Shown here one piece after another: positions 26,810 to 37,700 of a DNA stretch of 64,000 nucleotides. The DNA comes from Gammaproteobacteria bacterium (lineage in GTDB: Bacteria > Pseudomonadota > Gammaproteobacteria > Burkholderiales > Nitrosomonadaceae), in contig CP054179.1 of assembly GCA_015709615.1 (NCBI GenBank), positions 2,480,001 through 2,544,000 on the forward strand, read 5' to 3'. Position numbers and translations under genes: made by a program. The notes under the pieces were generated by a model that did no database searches, was not told where the DNA came from, and saw nothing but the letters and a program-made list of their open reading frames with translations. Every line of letters begins with the position of its first letter. Within the stretch, counting starts at the first letter, position 1.

Positions 26810-28154
26810 ACAACAACGAATAGCCTAATCCTAAGGTAGCGCAAGCGCCGATGACTGTGACGATTCCCGTTTTGTAGTGGAATAACGCGACAAATGCCGC
26901 AACGCCGATCAACGCGGATAACCATTCGAATGCTGCGTCAAATCCGTTAGGCCATAATACGTGATAAGCAAAGAATACCGCCAGGTTGACGATCACGCCG
27001 ACCACCGCCGCGGTGATGCCGGTCAACGGCGCGGTAAATTTTAGGTCATGGCGGGTTGCTTCCACCGCGGGGCCACCGAGCAGAATAAACACAAACGAAG
27101 GCAAAAATGTAAACAGCGTTGCAACCGATGCACCGCAAATGCCTGCCAGCATCAGCAGATCGGATCCGAAAAGCGCCTTGCTCCAGCCGCCGACAAAACC
27201 GACAAACGCGACGATCATGATCAGCGGACCCGGTGTCGTCTCGCCCAGGGCCAATCCGTCGATCATTTGCGCCGGGTTCAGCCACGCGTAATGCTCGACG
27301 CCGCCCTGATAAACATAAGGTAACACCGCATAAGCGCCACCAAACGTCATCAGCGCGGCTTTGGTAAAGAACCAGCCCATTTGCGTCAACGTGCCTTCCC
27401 AGCCGTATTGCATGGCGAGCAGCGCCATGACGCCGCCCCAGATCAGCAGTCCGGCCGCCAGCAATAGCAGGAACCGGCTCCAGCGGAACCGGGTGTGTTC
27501 TAGAACGGGGGTATGGTCATCGATCAAAGCCGGGCCATAGGTGTTTTTCGATTGTCCGTGATGTCCGCCCGCTCTGAATTTGTCCGGCGCATAGTGCGAT
27601 CCGATGTATCCGATCAAGCCCGCGATCAATACGATATAGGGAAAGGGTAGATTGAATGCAAAGATGGCAACGAATGCGGCGACCGAAATTGCGCGCAGCA
27701 GATTGTTTTTCAACGCCCGGGAACCGATGCGGTAAGCCGCGAAAAGGACAATCGCCGTGACCGCGGGCTTGATGCCGTACAAAATACCCGCGACGGCGGG
27801 AATTTCGCTATAAACCAGGTAGATCCACGTCAGGACCATCAGGATAATGAGCGACGGCAGCACGAACAGCGCGCCGGCCACAATGCCGCCCCAGGTGCCG
27901 TGCATCAACCAGCCGATGTAGGTGGCCAGTTGCTGGGCTTCCGGGCCGGGCAGCACCATGGTGTAATTCAGTGCATGCAAAAAACGCTGCTCGGAGATCC
28001 AGCGCCGTCTTTCGACCAACTCCTGATGCATCAGGCTGATCTGCCCCGCCGGTCCGCCGAAGCTGATAAAGCCCAGTTTCAGCCAATAGCGAAATGCTTC
28101 CAGGAAAGATACCGGTTCGGGCCGGGCTACAGTTTGTTGTTCTGCGGATGACAT
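26802..28154 (-). CDS. chrA: Chromate efflux transporter, two-domain CHR family
   Basis: Inner-membrane CHR-superfamily transporter of 450 residues, the usual length of the bidomain form. It has two homologous halves, each with a conserved Phe-Gly-Gly box: FISFGGPAGQISLMHQE near residue 34 and MTFGGAYAVLPYV near 271. The PGPEAQQLATYIGW and TTPGPLIMIVAFVGF segments are typical. About 10-12 membrane helices are visible. The family exports chromate by proton exchange, but many members act on unknown anions or are silent, so chromate specificity is inferred. No chrB regulator is adjacent. Confidence 0.88.
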   Translation of the reverse strand: MSSAEQQTVARPEPVSFLEAFRYWLKLGFISFGGPAGQISLMHQELVERRRWISEQRFLHALNYTMVLPGPEAQQLATYIGWLMHGTWGGIVAGALFVLPSLIILMVLTWIYLVYSEIPAVAGILYGIKPAVTAIVLFAAYRIGSRALKNNLLRAISVAAFVAIFAFNLPFPYIVLIAGLIGYIGSHYAPDKFRAGGHHGQSKNTYGPALIDDHTPVLEHTRFRWSRFLLLLAAGLLIWGGVMALLAMQYGWEGTLTQMGWFFTKAALMTFGGAYAVLPYVYQGGVEHYAWLNPAQMIDGLALGETTPGPLIMIVAFVGFVGGWSKALFGSDLLMLAGICGASVATLFTFLPSFVFILLGGPAVEATRHDLKFTAPLTGITAAVVGVIVNLAVFFAYHVLWPNGFDAAFEWLSALIGVAAFVALFHYKTGIVTVIGACATLGLGYSLLFN

Positions 28155-28190
28155 AGTGCTTGAATGATGCGTGCGTAAATAGAAAGAGGG

Positions 28191-29276
28191 TTATTGTTCA
28201 GCGATTTTCCATTGCGGATTGTCTTCGGCAGCTTTTTGCAGGATTAAATTCCGTTCATCTTTGGGCAGCTTGCTTATTTTTGTAACCGTATCAAAAAATC
28301 GCTCCATATCCTGATCGTGCTGTTTGAGTATGCTCTGGAATGCCGGTACCAGTTGAGTATAAATCGAAACGGTTGCCAGCAGCGCATTGTTCAACGGTTG
28401 CGCAAACCACCGGTCGTAGCTGCCGAGTTCGTTGTTCTCGGCTTTCAGCAGCGCGAATTCCTTGCGCAACCGATCGAAAATACGTGCTTTCCCGGCGCGT
28501 TTTTCGGTGTCGTTAAGATCCGACTGGAAGAGTTCCTGCAGTTGCTTGCGATATTTTAATATCAAGCCGGTGAAGAGCGTTTCTCTTTCCTGCCGCGCGG
28601 TTAATGCGATTTGCGCCGACGCACTGTCTGTCCTGTTAAACCAGCGTTTAATTCCCTCATGCTCGACTGCGGTGGCAAAAGACTCATTGAAAACCGTGTC
28701 ATCCGATACGTACAGGACCTGATGCGCCAATTCATGAAAGATCAGGCGCGCCAGATCCATTTCCGAATAGCCGATAAACGTATTCAAAACCGGATCGTTG
28801 AACCAGCCTAACGTGGAATAGGCACGGATTCCGCCGATATGTACATCGTAACCTTCACGCTTTAGTTCTGCCGCGTAACGCTCGGCACTCTCTTGTGAAA
28901 AGAAGCCGCGGTAATTGACGCAACCGACCTGCACAAAACACCATTCTTTCAGTTGAACAGATAGCTCCGGTGCTGCAAAAACGTTCCATACCACAAAAGG
29001 GCGTTCCAAATCGGCATAACTGGTATAGCTCAGATTATCCGGCAATTTCAATTCGCGGCTGGCAAACTCACGCAGCTGGATTACCTTGGTGAGCGAGTGT
29101 TTCAGTTTCGGATCGGTATCCGGGTTTGCGATCACTTTGCTGATCGGTTGCGCGCGATGGATGACCTGGAAATGCCCATCGACAGCTTGCGCATAATAGG
29201 GAAGATTGACGCAAGCGCTGAGCCAGATCGTCAGGCTCATGGTGATGGCCAGTTTTATCGGTTGTGGGATTTGCAT
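28191..29276 (-). CDS. Predicted zinc aminopeptidase lipoprotein (PF10023 family)
   Basis: A 361-residue envelope protein. The lipobox LSAC places the lipidated cysteine at residue 22. A zinc-peptidase motif HELAHQ (His181, Glu182, His185) is followed by NESFATAVE, with Glu198 as likely third ligand. The segments VGCVNYRGFFS and IRAYSTLGWFNDPVLNTFI are diagnostic of the predicted-aminopeptidase family. Substrate is unknown in all members I know of. It is 36 bp downstream of chrA on the opposite reading order (same strand, before chrA), so co-transcription with chrA is possible but may be incidental. Confidence 0.87.
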   Translation of the reverse strand: MQIPQPIKLAITMSLTIWLSACVNLPYYAQAVDGHFQVIHRAQPISKVIANPDTDPKLKHSLTKVIQLREFASRELKLPDNLSYTSYADLERPFVVWNVFAAPELSVQLKEWCFVQVGCVNYRGFFSQESAERYAAELKREGYDVHIGGIRAYSTLGWFNDPVLNTFIGYSEMDLARLIFHELAHQVLYVSDDTVFNESFATAVEHEGIKRWFNRTDSASAQIALTARQERETLFTGLILKYRKQLQELFQSDLNDTEKRAGKARIFDRLRKEFALLKAENNELGSYDRWFAQPLNNALLATVSIYTQLVPAFQSILKQHDQDMERFFDTVTKISKLPKDERNLILQKAAEDNPQWKIAEQ

Positions 29277-29591
29277 AGTCGTCTGAATTTTAAGTTTGAT
29301 TCATGCAGCATTACGCACTTCATTGGAGTCGCCGCTTACTTCGATTTTGCAGTTATCCGATTCAATTTCCGCCGCTTAATTCCCTGCTTATTTTATACAA
29401 ATGCTTCAAGAGTTCTCTATTTTTATTCATTAGAGTCGATATAAAAGTGCTGATTCAAAAGGAAAGACACTTTTTATGAAAAATTCTAGGAATAGATTGG
29501 TGAAAATTGGTCTTGGTATGCGGTTTTTCCGGCCTATGCGATCGTCTACGCTGTTTGCGAGCTTTGTTTTCTCTTGATTACTTCAAATTTT
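29277..29591. other. Gene-free stretch between divergent genes
   Basis: This AT-rich region separates the aminopeptidase gene (minus) from the DUF3579 gene (plus) and presumably holds both promoters. No repeat, RNA gene, or clear operator was recognised. Confidence 0.5.
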
Positions 29592-29942
29592 ATGAAAACC
29601 GCACTGGAAGTTTATTTGATTTTAGGCATCACCCCTGCGGGTCGTCCGTTCCGCCCCAGCGATTGGGCGGAACGTTTGTGCGGTGCGCTGGCCAGCTACG
29701 ACAGTACCGGACGCTGGGTTTATTCGGATCATGCGCAGCCCTTGATACACCAAGGGCAAATCGGTGTTCGAGTGGAAAAAGTGCTGCATGAAATCAATCC
29801 GGCTGCGTACCAATTCATGATGCAGTTTGCTTTCAATAATCAGCTAAAAATACTACCGGAAGGGGAAGTAGTTCGCCTGGAAGAAGTTATTAAAGCGAAA
29901 AAAATTGCTCTACCCGAACGGAAACTGACATTTGCCGTTTGA
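29592..29942 (+). CDS. DUF3579 family protein
   Basis: A 116-residue cytoplasmic protein. The segment ILGITPAGRPFRPSDWAERL (about 10-29) is the signature of DUF3579, a betaproteobacterial family of unknown function. The rest (QIGVRVEKVLHEINPAAYQF...) is also conserved in type. I take the ATG at 29592 as start since it places the family N-terminus correctly; a TTG at 29574 is in frame and no convincing Shine-Dalgarno supports either. Confidence 0.75.
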   Translation: MKTALEVYLILGITPAGRPFRPSDWAERLCGALASYDSTGRWVYSDHAQPLIHQGQIGVRVEKVLHEINPAAYQFMMQFAFNNQLKILPEGEVVRLEEVIKAKKIALPERKLTFAV

Positions 29943-29999
29943 TGGGATCCATCGAAAACAGCTTTTCTTTGATGCACTAGGGATTACTCTCGACTTCGC

Positions 30000-32084
30000 T
30001 CATAGAGATTTAAGGTATTCAAGTAGATCCAAACGTTGTTCCTTTGTCAGTGCCGGTAATAGTGTGCCATCGGGTAGCTGTGTGCGGCCGGAAGCATATT
30101 CGTGACCGCTGTTGTGATTACCCCAAATGCTGGTGCGGAACAGAAAGCCGTCGTAGCCCGTTGACTTGAATCCCACTTTGTCCGGATCGAATTCGCGCGA
30201 TCCGACCATAAACTCATCCGGGCGGTATTCGCCTTCCGCCGGATCATCCGGTTTTCTTTTTGGCAGCAGCAAATCATACAGTGAAGGTATCGAGCCGTTG
30301 TGCAAATACGGCGCGGTGGCCCAGATGCCGTTCAGCGGACGGGCTTTATAAGCCATCGCAGAGGCAAAAGGTTGAACTGTTGTGTCCGGCATGTAGTTGC
30401 CGTTTTTCAAGGAAGGCTGCACTTCGTTATCGAAAAAGGTATAAGCAAAATCAAATGACCGCTCAAGCCACCGTCGTACCAGCCATTTATCCCGATCAGG
30501 CGTTGTCACTACATTACGGGTCGCGGCCGTAAGCAGCGCTACCGCAGGAGCTTGTTGTTGCAGCAAAATATTGCCTGTGCTGACACTGACATACTGATTG
30601 CGCAAGATACCGCTATAACCGGTAAATGCAATCGCGTTTTGGGCCATTTTGGAATCCGTACCTACCGACGATACCGCGATCATTTTGGCAACGACGCGGC
30701 GGTCAGGGTCGGTACGGTCAATTTGAGTGTGACAAACGGCACAATAGCGGGAAAATAATTCTGCGCCTCTGGTCATTCGTGTTTTATCGATTTCCGGCAG
30801 GATATGTCCCGGCCATTGCGGCGACTTTAATTTGCGTAAATGATTCTCCACCCGGCGCAGATTGCGGATATCGATGGACGACTGAAAGTCGATATGTTTG
30901 GAACCGAATCCCTGACCGCCCAATACCGAGGCTAACGTAAAGCCATCTTTTTCTTGCCAGTCGAGTGTGCCGAAGACGCCGATCAATTGACCGGCGTTGC
31001 GCGCCATCGGTCCCAATCCGCTATTGTCGACCCGGCCGTTCCATTGGATGTAATCGTGCTGCGGCACATCCCAGAGAAACGGATAACTGACCGGCGCATC
31101 GGCTGGATTGTAAATTTTATTGCGCAATTGAATGCTTTGCTTGCCGGTCAGGTACGTTTGGGTTCGCTCGATAAGATGGTCGCGGTCACTGCTGCTGAGT
31201 ACCGATTCGATACCGATCATGACTTGCGCCAGCTCATCCGGAGAAAGTAATTCGGCAAGCAGCTCGCGCATTTGCTGCGCGCTCATGATGTGCTCCAGCA
31301 CACGATTATAAATGCGCCCGAAGGCATCAAGCCGTGCGTAGCCGTAACGCGTCAGCGGGCGCTGGGTGTCCCGGGGCGTGTTGATGATGGTGTAGGTCTT
31401 GATGCGTTGCGCATATTTCTTGAGATCGGCCAGGATATCGTCAGTATTATGGTAATGGCCGCGTTGCAAGACATTGGTTACGAAGCGGTCGCGTTTTTCC
31501 GTATCCTCCAGCGTGGCATACAAAGCCGCGGCCAGATCGATCATGAACGTTTCCATATCGGAATGCGCCGGGCCACCATCGATGCGGATTCCGCTGCCTC
31601 GATAGTTGATCTGAGTAGTGTGGCAGGCGGCGCAAGTGAATCCCATGTACGCTTGGCCTTGATACTCATCGCGCACCATCCCGGCAGGCAATCCATCGGG
31701 ATTGCTGACCGTTTGCCGCTGCGGCAGATAGCCGTAGCGATCAATGTTCTCGTCCGTGCGAAACAGAGTGGACGAGCCGGGTTGCTCCAGCACCAGGAAA
31801 AAATCGTACGGTAACAAATTGGAGCCTTGCGTTGTATTGTAAAACCACAGGCTATCCGCCGCAGACCAGCCCTGGTCGAGATAAACCGTGCGGGAATAGC
31901 GTTCGCCAAATTTACCGCTGCCGTTCATGTGGGCGCCGCGATCGGGATCATGGTCACGAAGCTCGTATAACCGCCAAGACAGGCCGGTAATAAGCCAAGT
32001 CGTGGCGAACAGGGCGAAAACCAATAGTAAAAGCTTTATTTGAGACAAATGGCGATCAAATGGTCTGGAAATCATCGGAATCAA
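30000..32084 (-). CDS. RoxA-like di-haem cytochrome c
   Basis: A 694-residue exported cytochrome with an uncleaved-looking N-terminal hydrophobic segment (about 17-37). Haem sites are CAACH (Cys151-His155) and CAVCH (Cys448-His452). The length, and the segment DQGWSAADSLWFYNTTQGS...LPYDFFLVLE before the first haem, match the RoxA/rubber-oxygenase-type branch of di-haem peroxidases, whose founder cleaves polyisoprene by dioxygenation. Most homologues are not known to act on rubber. An in-frame ATG three codons inside (32075) is an alternative start. No partner gene is evident. Confidence 0.82.
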   Translation of the reverse strand: MIPMISRPFDRHLSQIKLLLLVFALFATTWLITGLSWRLYELRDHDPDRGAHMNGSGKFGERYSRTVYLDQGWSAADSLWFYNTTQGSNLLPYDFFLVLEQPGSSTLFRTDENIDRYGYLPQRQTVSNPDGLPAGMVRDEYQGQAYMGFTCAACHTTQINYRGSGIRIDGGPAHSDMETFMIDLAAALYATLEDTEKRDRFVTNVLQRGHYHNTDDILADLKKYAQRIKTYTIINTPRDTQRPLTRYGYARLDAFGRIYNRVLEHIMSAQQMRELLAELLSPDELAQVMIGIESVLSSSDRDHLIERTQTYLTGKQSIQLRNKIYNPADAPVSYPFLWDVPQHDYIQWNGRVDNSGLGPMARNAGQLIGVFGTLDWQEKDGFTLASVLGGQGFGSKHIDFQSSIDIRNLRRVENHLRKLKSPQWPGHILPEIDKTRMTRGAELFSRYCAVCHTQIDRTDPDRRVVAKMIAVSSVGTDSKMAQNAIAFTGYSGILRNQYVSVSTGNILLQQQAPAVALLTAATRNVVTTPDRDKWLVRRWLERSFDFAYTFFDNEVQPSLKNGNYMPDTTVQPFASAMAYKARPLNGIWATAPYLHNGSIPSLYDLLLPKRKPDDPAEGEYRPDEFMVGSREFDPDKVGFKSTGYDGFLFRTSIWGNHNSGHEYASGRTQLPDGTLLPALTKEQRLDLLEYLKSL

Positions 32085-32180
32085 TCCCTTCGTTCAGCAA
32101 TTATTCAGGATTCTTTTGATTAAATTCTAAGTCGCCGCTGAGAAATTGTCTTTAATTAATTGATATTTTTTATAAATAGA

Positions 32181-32198
32181 GATAATGACTTGATTATC
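32181..32198. promoter_or_regulatory. Palindrome upstream of the RND operon
   Basis: GATAATGACTTGATTATC has GATAAT and ATTATC as perfect inverted ends. It resembles half of a Fur box but is one base short of the 19-bp spacing, so it may be the operator of another metal or stress regulator. It lies about 120 bp before the first gene of the efflux triad. Confidence 0.35.
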
Positions 32199-32319
32199 AC
32201 TCATTAATTGATCGTACTGAATCAAAAATTTCAGCTATGATTAATAGTCAATTTTGTGTGAAAAAGTTGTGAAAAATGTGTGAAGGTAACTATCTCACAG
32301 TAACAATAGAAAGGATGTT

Positions 32320-33588
32320 ATGCAGATTTCTCCGTTTTGGTATTCATTGCTTGGCATAAGCTTCATATTCTCATCACTATCCGTTTCTGCTCAACAAACT
32401 ACCAAATTTACGATCGAAGAATTGCAACGACTGGGTTTGCAGGCAAATGGGCTTGTTCAAGCCGCCAGGTCACAAATGGAAATGGCCAAGGCAGGGGTCG
32501 TAGCGGCTTCGGCTTTTCTCAATCCGGAGGTAACCGTAATGGCGGGTCCGGATAGCAACCGTTATTCGTTAGCGGTTACTGGGCCTACTTCCATGCAGCG
32601 CTCCGTAACGGTTAGCCAGCCTATCGAAAATCCTTTCATGCGCAGTGCGCGCATCAACGCCTCGGAAGCAGCGGTGGACGCCAGCCGCGCCGGCTATGAT
32701 CAGGTACGCGCCGATTTGGCGGCGCAACTGCGCGTCCGTGCTTTTGAATTACTGCTGCGCCAGGAGCAGGCTGCAATGGAGCAAGGAATATACGAGCTTG
32801 TGGAAGATGTCCGTCGCCGTATTGCAATTAATGTCGAGCGCGGAGAGGTAGCGCGTTTTGAATTGATCAGAGCGGAAACTGAAGTGCAAAGCGCGTTGAA
32901 TCGCGCACAGGCAACGCAATTGACTGTTAAGCGCGCCCAGCTGGCATTGATGCAATTGACGGCTGGCGCGATGCCGGTCGATTTTGAGATCAATGCTTCA
33001 TTGAAAGATCCGGTTCAATTGCCCCCACTGGAAACATTGCGTCAGGAAGTGCCCGCGGTAAATCCCGATGTGGTGCGCTTGCAAGCTGAACAGGAGCGCG
33101 CCAATGAACGGATTAAGCAGGAGAAAGCATCGGTATTGCCGCAGATCAATGTACTGTATACCAATTATCAGGATGCCCAATTTACTTCCAATATTGCCGG
33201 GGCAAACGTCAGAATCCCGATTTTTTACCGCCGCCGGGGTGAAATCGACACTGCTATTTATGATTCCGCGCGCATAAGAGAAACGCTTGAGTACCGCCGT
33301 TACGAGATCAGTCAATTGTTTGAATCCGCCTGGCAGGCTTTGCAGATTGCTCAACGCCGGGTCGATATGTTTGAAGGCGGTCTGATCAAGGAAGCGGAAA
33401 ATGCCGTGCAGGTTGCGCAAGCGGCTTACCGTTTCGGTGAGCGTGGTCTGATCGAAGTTCTGGATACGCAACGCATACTCCGGGGAATTTTGGGCGATTC
33501 CCTGCAGGCGCGTTTTGAGTTGCAATCGGCCGCCGCCGAAATTGACCGTTTGCGCGCCCATTATCCCAAGGAGCTAGTTGTCGAATGA
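32320..33588 (+). CDS. Outer-membrane efflux channel of the TolC/CzcC type
   Basis: Outer-membrane factor for the RND pump encoded next, 422 residues. A signal peptide runs to about residue 24. The two repeated alpha-barrel halves begin at TIEELQRLGLQANGLVQAAR and at LETLRQEVPAVNPDVVRLQA, as in the OEP family. The C-terminal RFGERGLIEVLDTQRI is typical of CzcC/CusC proteins. It has RBS AAAGGA before the ATG, and its stop overlaps the adaptor start by 4 bp (ATGA), so translation is coupled. Confidence 0.92.
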   Translation: MQISPFWYSLLGISFIFSSLSVSAQQTTKFTIEELQRLGLQANGLVQAARSQMEMAKAGVVAASAFLNPEVTVMAGPDSNRYSLAVTGPTSMQRSVTVSQPIENPFMRSARINASEAAVDASRAGYDQVRADLAAQLRVRAFELLLRQEQAAMEQGIYELVEDVRRRIAINVERGEVARFELIRAETEVQSALNRAQATQLTVKRAQLALMQLTAGAMPVDFEINASLKDPVQLPPLETLRQEVPAVNPDVVRLQAEQERANERIKQEKASVLPQINVLYTNYQDAQFTSNIAGANVRIPIFYRRRGEIDTAIYDSARIRETLEYRRYEISQLFESAWQALQIAQRRVDMFEGGLIKEAENAVQVAQAAYRFGERGLIEVLDTQRILRGILGDSLQARFELQSAAAEIDRLRAHYPKELVVE

Positions 33589-34757
33589 GAATCGGATTAT
33601 CAACGATCGGCGCTATTGTCATTATTGCATTAGGGCTGGCAGGGTGTGGAAAAGAAGAATCAAGCGGTGAATCCAAGGAAGAAGTTGCCAAGCAGCAATT
33701 CGCGGATGAGCGCGATATTAATAGCATCACTGTGCGGCCCGAATTGGCGGGGCGGTTAAAGATCGGGCAACCGGTGCTCGTTGATCTTGCGGACAAAATA
33801 TTGGTTCCCAGCCGCGTTCAAGTGGATGAAGAGCGAACCGCGCAAATAGGTTCTTATGTTACCGGGCGTATCATCAATATGTTTGTGATATTAGGCGATT
33901 ACGTTAAGCCGGGTGACCGGCTGGCGCGTATTACCAGCCCGGAATTGACGCAGTCGCAACTGGCCTTTTTACGTGCTTTGTCAAGAGTCGTGGTAACGCA
34001 GAAATCCTACGATCGTGCCAAGCATTTATTGGCGGCTGATGTGATTCCGTTAGCCGAAGTGGAGCGGCGGCAATCCGAACTGGAAATCGCGCAGGCTGAG
34101 CTGAGCGCGGCGACCGACCAATTAAGGCTGTACGGTATGGGTGATGGGGAAATCAAAGAGCTCTCCAGAAAGGGAAAAATTTTTCCCTGGCTGGATGTCA
34201 AAGCGACCCGTGAGGGATACATTATTGCGCGCAATGTGATTGTGGGGCAGGTCGTGCAGCCTTCCGATCCGCTGTTTCAAGTCGCCGATCTATCGTCGGT
34301 ATGGGTGGTTGGCGATGTGCCTGAGCAGATTGCGCGCGACGTCGAGCTTAATCAGCATGTGGAAATCAATGTGCCTGCGATCGGAGAAGCTCACCTGGAC
34401 GGTGTCATCATTTTTGTTTCCGATACGGTCAACCGCTTAACCCGTTCGGTAATGACCCGGGTGCTGGTGGCAAATCCGGATCGCAAACTGAAGCCGGATA
34501 TGCTGGCTACTATGCATATTACCGATCCGCAGCATAAATCGCTGGTCGTTCCTGAAGCGGCCGTGGTACGTGAGTTGAATCAGGATTATGTTTTTGTTGT
34601 CGCCGGAGAAAGGCATTTTCAGCGCGTTCCGGTTGAATTGGGACCTGAGGTTGCCAGATACCGCCCTGTTATCAGCGGATTGACGATTGATCAGCGAATT
34701 GTGATGGAAGGCGCGTTTCATTTGGACAGCGAGCGCAAGCTTGCTGAATTGGAATAA
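33585..34757 (+). CDS. RND periplasmic adaptor lipoprotein (CzcB/CusB type)
   Basis: Membrane-fusion subunit, 390 residues. The lipobox LAGC puts the lipidated cysteine near residue 22. A barrel-sandwich/lipoyl segment (VTGRIINMFVILGDYVKPGDRLARI), a helical hairpin (about 130-185), and C-terminal beta-barrel and membrane-proximal domains (VPEAAVVRELNQDYVFVVAG) follow in the normal order. It lacks the Met- or His-rich N-terminal metal-binding tails seen in some CusB or CzcB proteins. It is translationally coupled to the genes on both sides: a 4-bp overlap before it and a 2-bp gap after. Confidence 0.92.
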   Translation: MRIGLSTIGAIVIIALGLAGCGKEESSGESKEEVAKQQFADERDINSITVRPELAGRLKIGQPVLVDLADKILVPSRVQVDEERTAQIGSYVTGRIINMFVILGDYVKPGDRLARITSPELTQSQLAFLRALSRVVVTQKSYDRAKHLLAADVIPLAEVERRQSELEIAQAELSAATDQLRLYGMGDGEIKELSRKGKIFPWLDVKATREGYIIARNVIVGQVVQPSDPLFQVADLSSVWVVGDVPEQIARDVELNQHVEINVPAIGEAHLDGVIIFVSDTVNRLTRSVMTRVLVANPDRKLKPDMLATMHITDPQHKSLVVPEAAVVRELNQDYVFVVAGERHFQRVPVELGPEVARYRPVISGLTIDQRIVMEGAFHLDSERKLAELE

Positions 34758-34759
34758 TC

Positions 34760-37700
34760 ATGATGGCTGCGATCGTACATGCCATGTTGAAACAGCGGCT
34801 GCTGGTTCTGATCATCGGATTGATGTTATGCATTGCCGGCGGATTTGCGGCAAAAAGTTTGTCAGTCGATGCATTTCCCGATGTTACCAATATTCAAGTG
34901 CAAGTAGCCACGGTAGCCATTGGCCGCAGTCCGGAGGAAATGGAACGGCTGGTCACGGTGCCGGTGGAGATTGCTATGACCGGTTTGCCGGGATTGGTGG
35001 AAATGCGCTCGCTGAACAAGAGCGGATTATCGCTGATCACACTGGTTTTTACCGACAAAACCGATGTGTATTTTGCCCGCCAGCTGGTGATGGAGCGCAT
35101 CATTGATGTTTCTCCCCGGCTGATTCCCGGCATCACGCCGGTACTTGGGCCGGTTTCCACAGGCTTGGGCGAAGTTTATCAATACACCATTGAACATCCG
35201 GATGACGGCAAACGCGCCTTAACCAAAGAGGAACTCATCGAACGACGAACCATTCAGGATTGGGTGGTGCGTCCCATGCTGCGTTCGATCCGAGGTGTGG
35301 CGGAAATCAACTCCATCGGCGGGCATGTCAAAGAATATCAAGTGTATGTCGATCCCAACAAACTGCGGCATTACGACATAACGCTGACGGAGGTGGATCG
35401 TGCATTGGCCAGCAATAATGCCAACGCCAGCGGAAACATATTGGCGTTGCACTACGAGCAATATCTGATCCGCGGCGTCGGCTTGATTGCTTCACTGGAT
35501 GATATCCGCAACATTGTGTTGCGGGAAATGGAAGGCGTGCCGGTTTATGTGCGCGATGTCGCAGAGGTGACTTTAGGCGGTGAAGTCCGCCAGGGTGCCA
35601 GTATCAAGAATGGTTATACGGAATCGGTTACCGGCATTGTGATGATGTTGCGCGGCGGGAATGCCAAGGAAATCGTCGGCCGGGTGAAGGAAAAAGTGGC
35701 AGAGATCAATGAACAGGGAATGCTGCCGGATGGTTTGCAAATTGTGCCGTTTTATGACCGGACGGACCTGGTCGATAGCGCTCTGTCCACTGTCCAAAGT
35801 ACGCTGGTGGAGTCCTTAATTCTTGTCATTGTCGTATTGTCTGTATTTTTGGGCACCGTACGCACCAGTATTGTCGTGTGTTTTACACTGATCATTACGC
35901 CGCTCGTTACCTTTATGGTGATGAATTATTTCGGCATGCCCGCCAATTTAATGTCGCTGGGCGGATTGACAATCGCGTTGGGAATGATGGTTGATCCGAC
36001 GGTAGTGGTGGTTGAAAATATTTATCAACGTCTCGGACAAGCTCAGGGTACCAACCAATCTAAATTCAATGTGATCGTCAATGCCGTGGCGGAAGTCGGA
36101 ACACCGGTGATTTTCGGCGTCTTCGTTACGATACTGGTGTTCCTGCCGCTGATGACATTGGAAGGTATGGAAGGTAAAACCTTTAGTCCGCTCGCTATTA
36201 CGATTGCCATTTCACTATTGATTGCACTCTTCGTGTCGGTGCTGCTGTCACCGGTTTTGAGCGATTATTTATTAACTGGCGGCAGCGAACAAGATACCCG
36301 GATCGTAGCGGCATTTAAACGCGCTTATCTGCGTGTATTCGATGCGGCAATGCATAATCAGAAGAAAACCTTGGTTATCGCTATCGGCTCGTTAATGGTG
36401 GCGTTTGCACTGTTTCCGCTGCTCGGAAAATCCTTTATTCCGATTATGAAGGAGGGTTCGGTGACCCCGGTGATTATCCGCGCGCCTTCCATTTCGCTGG
36501 AAGAAGCGATCAAACTCGAAACAGAGGCCATGCGCATGATTGCGGAGATCCCCGGTGTCAAAGCCGTGGTGTCCAAGATCGGAAGGGGTGAATCGCCAGC
36601 CGACCCGGCTTCGCAGAATGAGTCGGATCCGATTGCCGATCTGGACTTGGCAGGGTCGGGACGCACGCAGCAGGAAATCGAAGAGGATATTCGTAAGGCC
36701 TTGATAACATTGCCTGGTGTCAATATTGTCATTTCGCAGCCGATTGCCCAGCGCGTGGACGAGATGGTAACCGGTGTGCGGTCGCAAGTGGCGATTAAGA
36801 TTTTTGGCGATAACCTGGAAGAATTACGCAAACTATCCGAACGGGTGGCGCGCATTGTCAAATCGACGCGCGGCGCCAGGGACATCCGCATTGAGCGCTT
36901 ATCCGGCCAGCAGGAGTTGACGATTCATATCGACCGGCGTGCCATTGCCCGTCACGGGCTTAATGTTTCCGACGTCAATGAACTGATTGCAACCGCGATC
37001 GGCGGAAAAGCGGTTACGCAGGTGTTTGAGGGTGAACGACGTTTTACATTGTTGCTGAGGTTTCCGGAAAAATACCGCTATGATGTTGAAGCGATTAAGG
37101 AGCTTTTGTTAAGACCTGCCGACGCAGCGCCGAGCGGTATGGGATCCGGCGGCCGATTGATACCGCTGAGTGCGGTTGCGGATATTCAAGTGGTCGACGG
37201 ACCGGCGGTGATTTCGCGTGAATTCGCCAAACGCCGTGTCGTCGTGGGCGCCAACGTGCACGAACGCGACATGGGCGGTTTTGTTGCTGAGCTTCAGCAG
37301 CGTGTAGCGAAAGAAATTAAACTGCCACCGGGATATTACTTTGTTTGGGGCGGGCAGTTTGAGAATATGGAGCGTGCGATGGCTACACTGGCTGTGATTG
37401 TGCCCATTACGCTGGCAGCTATTTTCTTTTTGCTGTTCATGCTGTTCAATTCGGTCAAGATGGCCGGACTCATTTATCTGGCGCTGCCGTTTGCATCCGT
37501 GGGTGGGGTGGTCGGTCTTTATATAACGGGTCAATACTTGTCCGTACCGGCGTCGGTAGGGTTCATTGCCGTATGGGGCACTTCGATCTTGAATGGTGTC
37601 GTGCTGATTTCCTTTGTGCGGGAATTGCGCGACCAGGGACTGAGCGTAGAGGAATCCGTCAGAAAAGCCTGTGAACAACGCTTCCGTCCCGTGATGATGA

